Shown here: piece after piece, positions 11,613 through 22,279 of the stretch
Numbering within the stretch: position 1 is the first letter of the stretch
How the letters are laid out: the number at the start of each line of letters is the position of its first letter
NCBI GenBank assembly: GCA_037349315.1
Contig: JBAIAC010000020.1
Coordinates: 2,294,001 to 2,358,000, forward strand
DNA: 64,000 bases
From: Chelydra serpentina
Lineage: Eukaryota; Chordata; Testudines; Chelydridae
Reading direction: 5' to 3'
Made by a program: the position numbers and the translations under genes
Notes under the pieces: model-generated
Databases searched by the model: none
Told to the model about the DNA's origin: nothing
The model's input: the letters and a program-made list of their open reading frames with translations, nothing else

Positions 11613-11633
11613 CAACTTCATTCTCAAATTGGC
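11613..11633 (-). pseudogene. Decayed 21-nt heptad exon, type C
   Basis: The donor gtaaactt is present and the phase 1 reading Q-F-E-N-E-V is open, but the bases at the acceptor position are tttttgcc instead of tgcag. Compared with the intact type C exon at 59267, the 'ctgc' next to the exon on the plus strand is missing. The copy at 19896 has the same loss, so both derive from one damaged ancestor. Confidence 0.55.
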
Positions 11634-12142
11634 AAAAATATATTTGATCAAGATTTATGTCTATATTTTTGGAACACGTGGTTAATATTGCAGTTGCCCT
11701 ACTTGATTTATTAACCTCATTCATGAGCAGTAGTATGAATCAGGCATATTCATACAGACTCATTCAGTGAGATAAATATTTTGAGCCATAACTTGTGCTA
11801 ACTGTATATTCAACCACCATTCCATTCCCTCTCCTTCTCTCAGTCTGTCATCATGACATCACTGTTTTACTGCTAGAAAAATTATCCTCATACTTTTGCA
11901 ATGTAAGGCAGCTACTGAATGCACAGGTTCTCACACCAGATTCAGGGTGTATTGGAAATCTGGTCTCAACAAGATAACATTCTAAATAAAGATTATCCCA
12001 CTCCTATCCTGCACATTAATCCATTTCCTGGGAATTAAACAAACAATATTGTTTTAAAAGGAGTTTTCATCAAAGCCTACTTTTTCCCTTGTGTAACTCC
12101 ACTGACATTAGAGGAATTACAGACAGGCTGTATTTGGCCTCT

Positions 12143-12328
12143 GATAGAATCACAGAATATCAGGGTTGGAAGGGACCTTAGTAGGTCATCTAGTCCAACC
12201 CCCTGCTCAAAGCAGGACCAATCCCCAATTTTTACCCCAGATCCCCCCAAATGGCCCCCTCAAGGACTGAACTCACAACCCTGGGTTTAGCAGGCCAATG
12301 CTCAAACCACTGAGCTATCCCTCCCCCC
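12143..12328 (-). mobile_element. Cry I-type SINE, minus orientation
   Basis: Read on the minus strand: a tRNA-like head with A box (tagctcagtgg) and B box (gttgtgagttcagtcc), then the linker 'gggggccatttggggg', then the CR1-like tail ending in 'gattctatc'. This is the turtle Pol III SINE structure. The copy at 54673 is a close relative. Confidence 0.9.
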
Positions 12329-12500
12329 CAACTTTGTTTAAATGAAAGGGAGCAGAAACCATGTAGAAAGACTAAATTTGGGTAGTATACTATTTCAAGA
12401 TGATGTGTGGCCAAGACAACTACAAGTACATGCAATTTAATCAGATCCTCTATCCCTCCCCTGCTTCAGAAGAAAGTTATAGAGATCAATACAAACTTAC

Positions 12501-12521
12501 CACATTTCTCTCGCAGTTCCT
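12501..12521 (-). CDS. 21-nt heptad exon, type D variant
   Basis: Acceptor catttgcag, donor gtaagttt. Phase 1 reading gives E-L-R-E-K-C. The left flank 'agagatcaatacaaacttac' is shared by other type D exons. The usual first Gln is Glu here. Confidence 0.68.
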
Positions 12522-12570
12522 CTGCAAATGAAAGACATACATTTGAATAAAATACATGTATTCTCTAGAT

Positions 12571-13278
12571 CAGGGGTCTCAAACTCAAATGACCACGAGG
12601 GCCACATGAGGATTAGTACATTGGCCCGAGGGCCGCATTATAGACACCTACCCCCGTTCCCGCCGCCCTCGGCCCTGCCCCCACTCCACCCCTTCCATGA
12701 GGTCCGCCTCTTCCCCAAAATCCCCACCCCAACTCTGCCCCCTCCCTGCCCCCAAGGGGTGCAGGTGGGGTGTGGTGGGGCTCAGGGCAGGGAGTTGGGG
12801 TGTGGGGTGCAGGAGGGGTGCGGGGCGCAGCAGGGGGTCAGGGTGCAGGGTGCGGCAGGGGGCTCAGGGCAAGGTGTCGGGTGCAACAGGGGGCTCAGGG
12901 TGTGGCAGGGGGCTCAGGGCAGGGGGTCAGGGTGCAGGAGGGGTGCGGGCTCTGACCTGGCATGCACTGGGGGCAGGTTCCCTGCCTGCCTCCCTTGCAC
13001 TGTCCTGCACCGCCCCCGCCCCGCTCCCATTGGCCGCGGTTCCCCGTTCCTGGCCAATAGGAACGTCTGGGGGCGGTGTCTGGACGCAACAGTGACACAG
13101 ACCCCTGTGCCCCTCCTCCCCCAGTTCCAAGAGCTTGCTGGAGCGCAGGGTGGCCAGGCAGGAGCCTGCCCTGCCCCCAGTGCGCGCTGGATCAAAGCCA
13201 CTGTACATAAACGCGGGGCTGCAGAAAACAACTCCGGGGGCCGCATATGGCCCACGGGCTGCGTGTTTGAGACCCCTG
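12571..13278. mobile_element. hAT non-autonomous element with perfect 8-bp target duplication
   Basis: The left end CAGGGGTCTCAAAC and the right end GTTTGAGACCCCTG are inverted copies. The element is flanked by CTCTAGAT at 12563-12570 and 13279-13286, an exact 8-bp duplication as expected for hAT. It is 708 bp, GC-rich, has no transposase frame and holds a short internal repeat that is the seed of the minisatellite at 8500-10640. Confidence 0.92.
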
Positions 13279-13286
13279 CTCTAGAT

Positions 13287-14251
13287 AGTATGAACTAATG
13301 TTTTCTATACAGGGAGACAGGATAAGGAGCTTTTTAGCCTGTTATAGCAAGACTGCAGCAAAGTATGCCTGTGTGAAAAACAATAGAGTGTAAGGAATTA
13401 TGTCTACTTCACACAAATCAACAATCATCATTCCGCAGGTTACTAAGAGAATTATTTTCCTTCTTATTAATAAGAATGTATTTAACAGATGGATTAAAGG
13501 CCAGCACTGGACTTGACTAGCCAGTCATATGATCTAGTATTTTAGGTCCTGTACATCCTATGTAACTCTCTCATGATATGTATACACTAGAGTTGGAGGT
13601 GTAAATCGCAGCTCAGGTGGACATGTCTGCACTAGTTTTGATTCCGTTAGTGTACTAGAAATAAAGGTGTAACCACAGCAGTGACAACAGTGTGAGATGC
13701 TAGCTGCAAAAAGTATGATCTCATCTGAAAAACTAGCTAAGTACTTGGGGCAGCTTGCCCAACCTGCTGCCCATGCAGACATGACTACACTACTAATTCT
13801 GGCATCCTAGGTCAATCAGAACTAGCGTGGTTACATCTATCCAAGTTGGAAACTACACCCCTTGCTCCAGTGTAGATGTACCATTAGTGAAGGTGAAGCA
13901 TCTTTGTGGACAGGAAGGGTGATCATCTTCCTATCTTCCAGGTCATTGATAAAAATGTTAAATAGAGTAATGTGGTCTGTGGGACTACAGTAGAAACATA
14001 TCCATTCTGTGAGGATTGCCTGATAGTTACATTTTGAAACCTAACAGTCAGTAATCTTTTAATCCATTTATTGTATGTCATGTTAATTTTATATTCATTT
14101 TGTTTTTAATACAAATATCATTTGGTACCATACCAAATGCCTTATAGACATCTATTACACCAACACTATTACATCTATCAATCACATTTATAAAGAGGAG
14201 GAGGAAGGGATGCACCAGATCCCTCAAGGAGTGAAAGGAGAAATCTAGACA
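13287..14251. other. Intronic stretch, paralogue of 2690-3480
   Basis: No gene is visible. The segment is the second copy of the intron block at 2690-3480 and leads, as there, toward a type A exon (14902). The two copies differ by many substitutions and small indels, so the duplication is not recent. Confidence 0.6.
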
Positions 14252-14525
14252 TAGAATCATAGAATATCAGGGTTGGAAGGGACATCAGGAGGTCATCTAG
14301 TTCAACCCCCTGCTCAAAGCAGGATCTAATCCCCAACTAAATCATCTCAGCCAGGGCTTTGTCAAGCCTGACCTTAAAAAACCTCTAAGGAAGGAGATTT
14401 CACCACCTCCCTAGGTAACCCATTCCAGTGCTTCACCACCCTCCTAGTGAAAAAGTTTTTCCTAATATCCAACCTCCCCCTCTGCAACTTGAGACCATTA
14501 CTCCTTGTTCTGTCAAGGAGGTCTA
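14252..14525 (-). mobile_element. CR1 3' end, minus orientation
   Basis: The copy runs from the terminal 'catagaatcatagaatatc' to 'gaccattactccttgttctg', the last 270 bp of CR1 ORF2 and its 3' end. The paralogous intron at 3430 lacks it, so it post-dates the duplication. Confidence 0.9.
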
Positions 14526-14901
14526 GTAAATAGGATGTCTAGTAAACATGATGTCTAGTAAATAAAAGTGATAAATGTTAAGGTGTTTGGATATTCTAAG
14601 CATAACTATTTTTTATATTTCTAGACAGAGAAATTGATAGAATAAAGCATTACTGAAGAAAAATTGAGAAAATTCTGTATTTAGCCAACTATCTGCAAAG
14701 GGACTATTTATATGGGAAAGGATAACCAACGTAATTCAGAGTCTGAGGAACTGGAGAGCTATAGCACAGTATCTGTTCTTAAACTCTGAGACACAATGGC
14801 TCAGTTAGAGAATTTTGTTTAGATTTAGAAATAGAGAATGTACAGTTGACTTAAAAAGAAAAAAACTCAGTGTACCTGCTTAGAAATCAGAGTAAACTTA
14901 C

Positions 14902-14922
14902 CATTTTCATGCTGGAGTTGTT
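14902..14922 (-). CDS. 21-nt heptad exon, type A
   Basis: Acceptor cttttgcag, donor gtaagttt. Phase 1 reading gives Q-L-Q-H-E-N, identical in protein to the exon at 5849. The following intron is interrupted by the hAT at 14999. Confidence 0.72.
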
Positions 14923-14998
14923 CTGCAAAAGAGTAAATTTGATCAAGATTTGTAATTTTTGTTATTGAAAATTAGGTTCTCAATACCATTGACTATGT

Positions 14999-15350
14999 CA
15001 GTGGTCCCCAACATGGTGCCCGTGGGCGCCATGGCACCCGCCGGGGCATTTATGTGCACCCGCCTACTAACAAGGGAGCGCTTCCGCCGGACAACCCGCC
15101 GCTGAGGAGCGCAGCCTCCGGACAACCAGCTGCCGAAATACTGCAATGCCAAGAAGCTTTGCCGCTGCTTCTCGGCAGCATTTCGGCAGTGACGCTTCTC
15201 GATGACGCCGCTTCTTGGTGGCATTTTGGCGGCGATGCTTCTCGATGACGCCACTTCTCGGTGGCATTTCGGCAACTGGTCGTTCGGCGCCCATCACTCT
15301 CTTCTGGGAACATGAATATGCTATTGCAACAGAAAGGTTGGGGACCACTG
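14999..15350. mobile_element. Short hAT element with perfect 8-bp target duplication
   Basis: Ends CAGTGGTCCCCAAC and GTTGGGGACCACTG are inverted copies, and GACTATGT flanks both sides (14991-14998, 15351-15358). It is 352 bp and GC-rich, with no transposase. Its family differs from that of the copy at 12571. Confidence 0.92.
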
Positions 15351-16305
15351 GACTATGTCAATACTTAACTCTGGAATAGCAAGAATTACCTACATGCAGT
15401 GAACAAAGACTATCCATTGCATTTGGTGGGCTTTAAATTAACCCCAAAGTTTCTCAAAACAGTCCCTTGTATTTTGGAAAGACCACTTTTTATATTGAAA
15501 CTGGAAGAACAAATGAATAGAGGTTGTTGTTGTTTTCAATGTCACAGAATAGAAGCAGTCTTACTCAGAGCCTAGCATATGCTGAATTAAGATTTTGTAC
15601 AGACAAGACAAGGACACACTTTTGTGGTCAGCAGAATAAAGAGCATCATTAAGGAAGAACTGAAAAATTTTCTCACAGACAGTTGTCGATTTGAGTGTAA
15701 GTACTAAAAAGGCAACTTTGACTTACGGATTATTGGCTGGAGAATTGCTGAAAAAGAAAATTTGAAAAAACTCATTCACAATTTTTCTCCAAATGATGCA
15801 GTGAATGTAACTTTTTAAATAAAGGATCTTCTAAATTATCAGATACATAATAGCATCAAAAACTTTTCTGCTTTTTTTCCTGCCAGAAAAACAAATTGAG
15901 GATGAAGTGAGATTGTATTTACTATTGTACAATGGGAGTCGTATGTGAAGTTTTGTCTGCTTAATCTCACATTCAATGCACTCTCATTGTAAACTTCCTC
16001 TCACCTCTGGGTGATAAGAAGAGTGCAAAAAAACAATTTACATTTTCCTAGTGCCTTCTGTAGCTTGGTTGCAAAGGAATTACATGCATTATAGTAACTA
16101 CACGTTTTGCCTTGTTGGGTAAACTTTCTCAATGGTCCCCAAGGAAATAATGCTCAGTCTGTTCTGTCTCAGGTGAGGGAACCTCCTTGATTCTCCTTCA
16201 TGTATAACTGAGAATCTCTCTCATTATGACCCTTTTAAAGAAATTAACCAATAGGGCAATATTTGACCTTCTGCTTCAATACCGTAGAAATCAGAGCAAA
16301 CTTAC

Positions 16306-16326
16306 TGTTTTCCACCTGGAGCCAGC
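16306..16326 (-). CDS. 21-nt heptad exon, type B
   Basis: Acceptor is a T-rich tract ending in ccag; donor gtaagttt. Phase 1 reading gives W-L-Q-V-E-N; Trp replaces the usual Arg or Gln because of one base change (TGG). Confidence 0.7.
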
Positions 16327-16600
16327 CTGGAAAAAAAACCAATATTGCCAATAAATGCACTTTTCATATTCTTGATCCAATCCTACCCCATTGGCATCAA
16401 TGGGACTCCTGCTACTGATTTCACTGACAGCAGGAACAGGCTCCAAGTTAACAACTATTCTCACTCTTTATATTGACATATGGCCAGTCTGACAGCATTT
16501 CAGCCTCCAACATAGCTATCAAACCCCTTTGGCCCTTCTCTATTGATAAATGCCCAACCCCCACTGATACCCAGCAGCAGAAATTACTAGGGAAATTACA

Positions 16601-16686
16601 ACTAGGAGTCCTGTGGCACTTTAAAGGCTAAAAAAAATTATTTGAGCATAAGCTTTTGTGGGCTAGAGCCCACTTCGTCAGATGCA
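16601..16686 (-). mobile_element. Penelope-like tail with 12-bp target duplication
   Basis: The 86-bp piece carries 'gtggcactttaaaggct', 'cataagcttttgtgggct' and 'cccacttcgtcagatgca'. It is flanked by the same 12 bases, AGGGAAATTACA, at 16589-16600 and 16687-16698. It is therefore a genuine short insertion at the border between host intron and DIRS. Confidence 0.65.
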
Positions 16687-16698
16687 AGGGAAATTACA

Positions 16699-17058
16699 GA
16701 ATTTGATGTTGACGTGATCACTGCTGGTGATGGAGCTGCACTGTGGCCTGACTCAGGTCTAGTAGCGGCTGGTGCCTTAGGCTTAAAAGTGGGAGATTGT
16801 CCTCTGTCTGGTCTGTTCTTTTTCTCCAGCACCAGGGCTTGAGAGTGGTGCCTGCTCCTATGGTGCCATGAGTCCTTGTCTTTACTCGGTGCTGTTCACG
16901 CTGACAGTGCTGGAGCACTCCACACCGAGGAAGAGGTACTTGGTGCAGGGTTCGTCGACCTGGGATTGGACTGGGGCTGAAGTGCAGCATCCATTAGTAA
17001 GACCTTCAGGCGCTGATCTCTATCTTTTAAAGTCCGAGGCGGAAAGGTCGATCCTTCA
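16699..17058 (-). pseudogene. DIRS gag fragment, left of CR1 insertion
   Basis: The minus strand carries gag-like low-complexity coding sequence with stretches such as R-R-T-L-H-Q-V-P and K-P-K-A-P-A-A-T-R-P, like the long Ser/Arg/Pro-rich gag of the DIRS at 45653. It is separated from its start (19493) by the CR1 at 17059-19389. The reverse transcriptase and recombinase parts are absent. Confidence 0.65.
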
Positions 17059-19389
17059 TCATAGAATCATAGAATCTCAGGGTTGGAAGGGACCTCAGGA
17101 GGTCATCTAGTCCAACCCCCTGCTCAAAGCAGGACCAACCCCAACTAGATCATCCCAGCCAGGGCTTTGTCAAGCCTGACCTTAAAAACCTCCAAGGAAG
17201 GAGACTCCACCACCTCCCTAGGTAACCCATTCCAGTGCTTCACCACCCTACTAGTGAAAAAGTTTTTCCTAATATCCAACCTAAACCTCCCCCTCTGCAA
17301 CTTGAGACCATTACTCCTTGTTCTGTCATCTTCTACCACTGAGAACAGTCTAGATCCATCCTCTTTGGAACCCCCTTTTAGGTAGTTGAAAGCAGCTATC
17401 AAATCCCCCCTCACTCTTCTCTTCTGCAGGCTAAACAATCTCAGTTCCCTCAGCCTCTCCTCATAAGTCATGTGCTCCAGCCCCCTAATCATTTTTGTTG
17501 CCCTCCGTTGGACTCTTTCCAATTTATCCACATCCTTCTTGTAGTGTGGGGCCCAAAACTGGACACAGTACTCCAAATGAGGCCTCACCAGTGCCGAATA
17601 GAGGGGAATAATCACGTCCCTCGATCTGCTGGAAATGCCCCTACTTATACAGCCCAAAATGCCGTTAGCCTTCTTGGCAACAAGGGCACACTGTTGACTC
17701 ATATTCAGCTTTTCGTCCACTGTAACCCCTAGGTCCTTTTCTGCAGAACTGCTGCCCAGCCATTCAGTCCCTAGTCTGTAGCAGTGCATGGGATTCTTCC
17801 GTCCTAAGTGCAGGACTCTGCACTTGTCCTTGTTGAACCTCATCAGATTTCTTTTGGCCCAATCCTCTAATTTGTCTAGGTCCCTCTGTATCCTATCCCT
17901 ACCCTCCAGCGTATCAACCACTCCTCCCAGTTTAGTGTCATCTGCAAACTTGCTAAGGGTGCAGTCCACACCATTCTCCAGGTCGTTGATGAAGATATTG
18001 AACAAAACCGGCCCCAGCACCGACCCTTGGGGCACTCCACTTGATACCGGCTGCCAACTAGACATGGAGCCATTGATCACTACCCGTTGAGCCTGACCAT
18101 CTAGCCAGTTTTCTATCCACCTTACCGTCCATTCATCCAGCCCATACTTCTTTAACTTGCTGGCAAGAACGCTGTGCGAGACTGTATCAAAAGCTTTGCT
18201 AAAGTCAAGAAATAGCACATCCACTGCTTTCCCCTCATCCACAGAGCCAGTTATCTCATCATAGAAGGCAATTAGGTTAGTCAGGCATGACTTGCCCTTG
18301 GTGAATCCATGCTGACTGTTTCTGATCACTTTCCCCTCCTTTAAGTGGTTCAAAATTGATTCCTTGAGGACCTGTTCCATGATTTTTCCAGGGATTGAGG
18401 TGAGACTGACTGGCCTGTAGTTCCCCGGATCTTCCTTCTTCCCTTTTTTAAAGATGGGCACTACATTCGCTTTTTTCCAGTCATCTGGGACCTCCCCCGA
18501 TTGCCATGATTTGTCAAAGACAATGGCCAATGGCTCTGCAATCACATCGGCCAACTCCTTTAGCACCCTCGGATGCAGTGCATCCGGCCCCATGGACTTG
18601 TGTTCGTCCAGCTTTTCTAAATAGTCCCGAACTACTTCTTTCTCCACAGAGGGCTGGTCACCTCCTCCCCATACCGTGCTGCGGAGTGCAGACGCCTGGG
18701 AGCTGCCCTTGTCTGTGAAGACAGAGGCAAAAAAAGCATTGAGTACACTAGCTTTCTCCACATCCTCTGTCACAAGGTTCCCTCCCTCATTCAGCAAGGG
18801 GCCCACACGTTCCTTGACTTTCTTCTTGTTGCTAACATACCTGAAGAAACCCTTCTTGTTACTCCTAACATCTCCAGCTAGCTGCAACTCCAAGTGTGAT
18901 TTGGCCTTCCTAATTTCACTCCTGCATGCCTGAACAATACTTTTATACTCCTCCCTGGTCATTTGTCCAATCTTCCACTTCTTGTAAGCTGCTTTTTTGT
19001 GTTTAAGACGAGCAAGGATTTCACTGTTAAGCCAAGCTGGTCGCCTGCCATATTTACTTTTCTTTCTACACATCGGGATGGTTTGTTCCTGCAACCTCAA
19101 TAAGGTTTCTTTAAAATACAGCCAGCTTTCCTCGACTCCTTTCCCCCTCATGTTATTCTCCCAGGGGACCTTGCCCATCAGTTCCCTGAGGGAGTCAAAG
19201 TCTGCTTTTCTGAAGTCCAGGCTCTGTATTCTACTGTTCTCCTTTCTTCCTTGTGTCAGGATCCTGAACTCGACCATCTCATGGTCACTGCCTCCCAGGT
19301 TCCCATCCACTATTGCTTCCTCTACTATTTCTTCCCTGTTTGTGAGCAGCAGGTCAAGAAGAGCTTTTCCCCTAGTTGGTTCCTCCTTC
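17059..19389 (-). mobile_element. CR1 LINE, 5'-truncated
   Basis: The 3' end is the 'catagaatcatagaatctc' tail at 17059 and the body reads leftward-to-3' on the minus strand. The 5' truncation lies in the endonuclease at 'accaactaggggaaaag'. It inserted into a DIRS element whose parts remain at 16699-17058 and 19390-19830. Confidence 0.92.
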
Positions 19390-19493
19390 TGATGGCTCTC
19401 TCCTAAACACTTCAAACAAGAAGTGTGAGGATCCCTTCTGGGCATACACTTGCTGCAGGTTTCACAGGTTTTGAAGCCTGGAGACTTAGGCAT
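17145..19493 (-). CDS. Chimeric frame: DIRS gag start fused to CR1 ORF2
   Basis: This 782-codon open frame starts at the DIRS gag ATG (19493). About 38 residues with C-x2-C and C-x2-C pairs come from DIRS (start M-P-K-S-P-G-F-K). At about [10 protein letters not shown] it passes in frame into CR1 ORF2: end of the endonuclease with G-G-S-D-H-E, then a full reverse transcriptase with [27 protein letters not shown] and the catalytic F-A-D-D near residue 515, then the C-terminal region ending L-D-K-A-L-A-G-M-I. The RT is intact but the endonuclease lacks its N-terminal two-thirds, so it cannot retrotranspose alone. The fusion looks accidental; whether it is expressed is unknown. Confidence 0.85.
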   Translation of the reverse strand: MPKSPGFKTCETCSKCMPRRDPHTSCLKCLGESHQKEEPTRGKALLDLLLTNREEIVEEAIVDGNLGGSDHEMVEFRILTQGRKENSRIQSLDFRKADFDSLRELMGKVPWENNMRGKGVEESWLYFKETLLRLQEQTIPMCRKKSKYGRRPAWLNSEILARLKHKKAAYKKWKIGQMTREEYKSIVQACRSEIRKAKSHLELQLAGDVRSNKKGFFRYVSNKKKVKERVGPLLNEGGNLVTEDVEKASVLNAFFASVFTDKGSSQASALRSTVWGGGDQPSVEKEVVRDYLEKLDEHKSMGPDALHPRVLKELADVIAEPLAIVFDKSWQSGEVPDDWKKANVVPIFKKGKKEDPGNYRPVSLTSIPGKIMEQVLKESILNHLKEGKVIRNSQHGFTKGKSCLTNLIAFYDEITGSVDEGKAVDVLFLDFSKAFDTVSHSVLASKLKKYGLDEWTVRWIENWLDGQAQRVVINGSMSSWQPVSSGVPQGSVLGPVLFNIFINDLENGVDCTLSKFADDTKLGGVVDTLEGRDRIQRDLDKLEDWAKRNLMRFNKDKCRVLHLGRKNPMHCYRLGTEWLGSSSAEKDLGVTVDEKLNMSQQCALVAKKANGILGCISRGISSRSRDVIIPLYSALVRPHLEYCVQFWAPHYKKDVDKLERVQRRATKMIRGLEHMTYEERLRELRLFSLQKRRVRGDLIAAFNYLKGGSKEDGSRLFSVVEDDRTRSNGLKLQRGRFRLDIRKNFFTSRVVKHWNGLPREVVESPSLEVFKVRLDKALAGMI

Positions 19494-19830
19494 GTCTGGG
19501 TGTCAAGAAAGCGTGGGAGGGGAACCACCCCCCCCCAAGGGAACTTAATCTAACTGGAACACTACTAACTACTACTAATTAACACTATAAGAACTATGAA
19601 TAGACTGCTGCTGTGCTTGGCGGAACAAGAGCACAGGGAAGTTCCAGCTAAGTGTAACTGGCAGTAAGAAGGAACTCATGGGGTGGTGGGTTGGCAGGAC
19701 TTTTTATTGGGCGCCATGAAGGGGGCACCCTGGCCAACTCTATGGCTAGCTGCTAAGGGAAAAATCTTCCAGTGACCATGCATGTGCGCGCGCACACACC
19801 TGATTGGAACTGACATGAACAAGCACTCAA
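19390..19830 (-). mobile_element. DIRS 5' terminal region
   Basis: It holds the gag start and the terminal inverted repeat. The text 'ggcagtaagaaggaactca', 'tttttattgggcgcc' and 'gtgcgcgcgcacacacctg' aligns with the right terminus of the DIRS at 51870-52054. It ends at 'aacaagcactc' next to host intron. Confidence 0.75.
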
Positions 19831-19895
19831 ATAAATAATATAGATAACTTTTTAATAAAAATGCATATAAGGATTACTTAAAAATGCAAATTTAC

Positions 19896-19916
19896 CAATT
19901 TCATTTTGAAATTGGC
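19896..19916 (-). pseudogene. Decayed 21-nt heptad exon, type C
   Basis: Donor gtaaattt is present and the phase 1 reading is Q-F-Q-N-E-I, but the acceptor AG is lost through the same 4-base loss as in the copy at 11613. The flanks 19840-20085 and 11540-11780 are duplicates. Confidence 0.55.
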
Positions 19917-20092
19917 AAAACATCTATTTGATTAATATTTATGTCTTTTTTGGAACTTATTTTTAACTTGTGGTTAACATTGCAATTGGCTATCTGATTT
20001 GTTAACTTTATTCATGAGCAGCAGTATGCTTCAGCCATATTCATACAAGCTCATATTCAGTGAGATAGATATTTGTCCTACCTAATTAAATG

Positions 20093-20377
20093 TTAAAGCA
20101 TTTCTAACATCCAGAGTATGTAATTTAACTTCTTCACCCTGAGTATGAGGTTATAGATTGGTTTATATGAAATTCTGAGACCACTTTTGGTAAAATCTTT
20201 GGATGTGTATGAAGAACCACCTTGTCCTCCTGAAAAATCAGTAAATGCCAGATCAGCCATTAATGCATACAGTTCACTTACGTGCCTTTCAGCATTAATG
20301 GCTATTAAAAACACTGCTTTAGTATACAAATTAAATAAATTACAAATTCCTAAAGGCTCAAATTGATGTTTCATCAA
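20093..20377 (-). pseudogene. DIRS tyrosine recombinase relic, N-terminal catalytic part
   Basis: The frame includes A-V-F-L-I-A-I-N-A-E-R-H-V-S-E-L, matching the first catalytic arginine region of the younger copy (A-R-H-I-S-E-I-R-A-L). The H-x-x-R and Tyr motifs are absent, so the domain is truncated at the left end of the element. Confidence 0.55.
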
Positions 20378-21849
20378 TTGTGAGAGCTGTATGTTTAAAT
20401 TCCAAGATGGTTTTATTGGAGGGTATAAATTATTAAGGCCTTTTAAGAACCTTTTAATGATATTACTAGTAAAAAATATTTTTCACTCCACAGGTATGGT
20501 GATTATGGTGAAAATCTTAAACTTTACTGAAGACAGAGAGAGCTCTGCTTTTTGGGATACAATAAATACTGTAAAACATAACTAATGAGTGCTGTATATG
20601 GATCTATACTGTACATGGCAATCCACAGTAAAAATATTTTACATTTATGATGGTAACATTTTCGTGTGGACTCTTTTCTGGAATATAACAATACATTTTT
20701 CATCTCTAAAGTATAGCTTTTCTCTAGCGCTCCCAGAGTCTTACTCTCCGCACTGTTAGATGGACAGACTTCGAAGGTCCGGGTGATAAACCACCTCATG
20801 TTGTTGTAACACCAAGTCAGTGGCAGAAGCTCCATTAGTCCTCTTGACAGGTGAATTAAATATGGATAGCATTGTTGTCTGGGCCATGCAGGCACTATTA
20901 TGATTACCTTGGCCTTCTCCTGTCTTATCTTATCACTCTCTGAATGAGGGGAAATTTCAGAAAGCATACATTAAGTCCTGATCCCAGTGTATTAGAAAGG
21001 CATCCAGTATTGATTCCTTGTCTTTTTATGCCCTTGAGCAAAATCTCCTTCCTGTTGCTGCTAGATGCAAAGATGTCTATTGTCACATTCCCCAATAAAA
21101 TGAAGAGATGTTTTGCTATTTCGTCTTTCAGAAACCATTTGTGCTTCTGACAAGTTGACCTGCTCAGGCAAACTGCAAGTGTGTTCTGCTCCCCTGCTAC
21201 ATTAATTGTTATTGGACAAACCTTGGGACTTATTCACCAATTTCAAAAGGTCATTGCCTCCCTGCATAATGTAGGGAATGAGTCTCATCTTGCTTGTTCA
21301 GATAATATAACACCATCATTTTTGTGCATTACCACCTGAACTGCTGTGCATCTGACCTGAAGTAGAAATGACTTTAACACCAGTCTGACTGAGTTCAGCT
21401 CTAACATGTTGATATGAAGAATCTTTTTTGGAGGAGGGGGGTAGAGGGGATAACAACTTGTTCAAATGTGTGGATGCTTTGGGGGTAAGTATTAATGACA
21501 GTAGGGGGGAGTTGAAAGGCATACTTTTCACAACATTTTGAACATTTGTCCACATATTAATGATGCCAACACCTGCTATGTAATTACTAATTTTATTATA
21601 CATATTGTCTAAAACTGGTCTGTAATGTATTGCTAACCAGTTCTGCAGATCTCTCAGTGAAGACTGATGCATATAGCCGCCACCAATAAGTCCAACAACC
21701 ACAGAAAACAACTATGGGTTTCTGAGGGATTGAAAAAAGAGATTTATAGACATTTTTATCTTTATAAATTTCTCTTCTGGAAGGAAATCTTTTGTCATAG
21801 TTGAATCTAGTATTGCCCCAATAAAGGGCAAAAATGCTCTTACTAGTCA

Positions 21850-22279
21850 ATCATCCAGGTATGGATACATGAACATCTCCTTCCTTCTTAGGTGGATTGC
21901 TATGACAGAGGGATTTTGTCAATATTCTGGGTTCTGTAGACAAACCAAAAGGGAGGACCTTGTGCTGGAAATGGTCCTCTCCCATCATAAAATGTAGGTA
22001 TTTCCAATGACAAAATATTATTGATACATGGAAATATGTATCTTTTAAATCCAGAGCAGCAATCCCAAAATGAGAATAAACAATATCCAACTGAACTGGT
22101 TTGCTTCTCCAAGTCCTCCAAATCTGAGACCTTTTAGGAATTACAAATGACAAAGCTGTGGACTTCTTCCCCTTATTATTACCCAGCTTATAAGACTTAT
22201 TCCTCTGCTGTTGATGTTGAGAGGCATGGAATTGAAGCAAAGGATAATAATTCCTCTTCTTATGCTGGTAAGGAATCAA
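21850..22279 (-). pseudogene. DIRS reverse transcriptase relic
   Basis: About 140 residues with motif A (L-D-L-K-D-T-Y-F-H-V-S-I) and the motif B region (V-L-P-F-G-L-S-T-E-P-R). The alternative frame at 21850 gives Y-P-Y-L-D-D, so a frameshift separates motif B from the catalytic Y-L-D-D. Confidence 0.75.
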
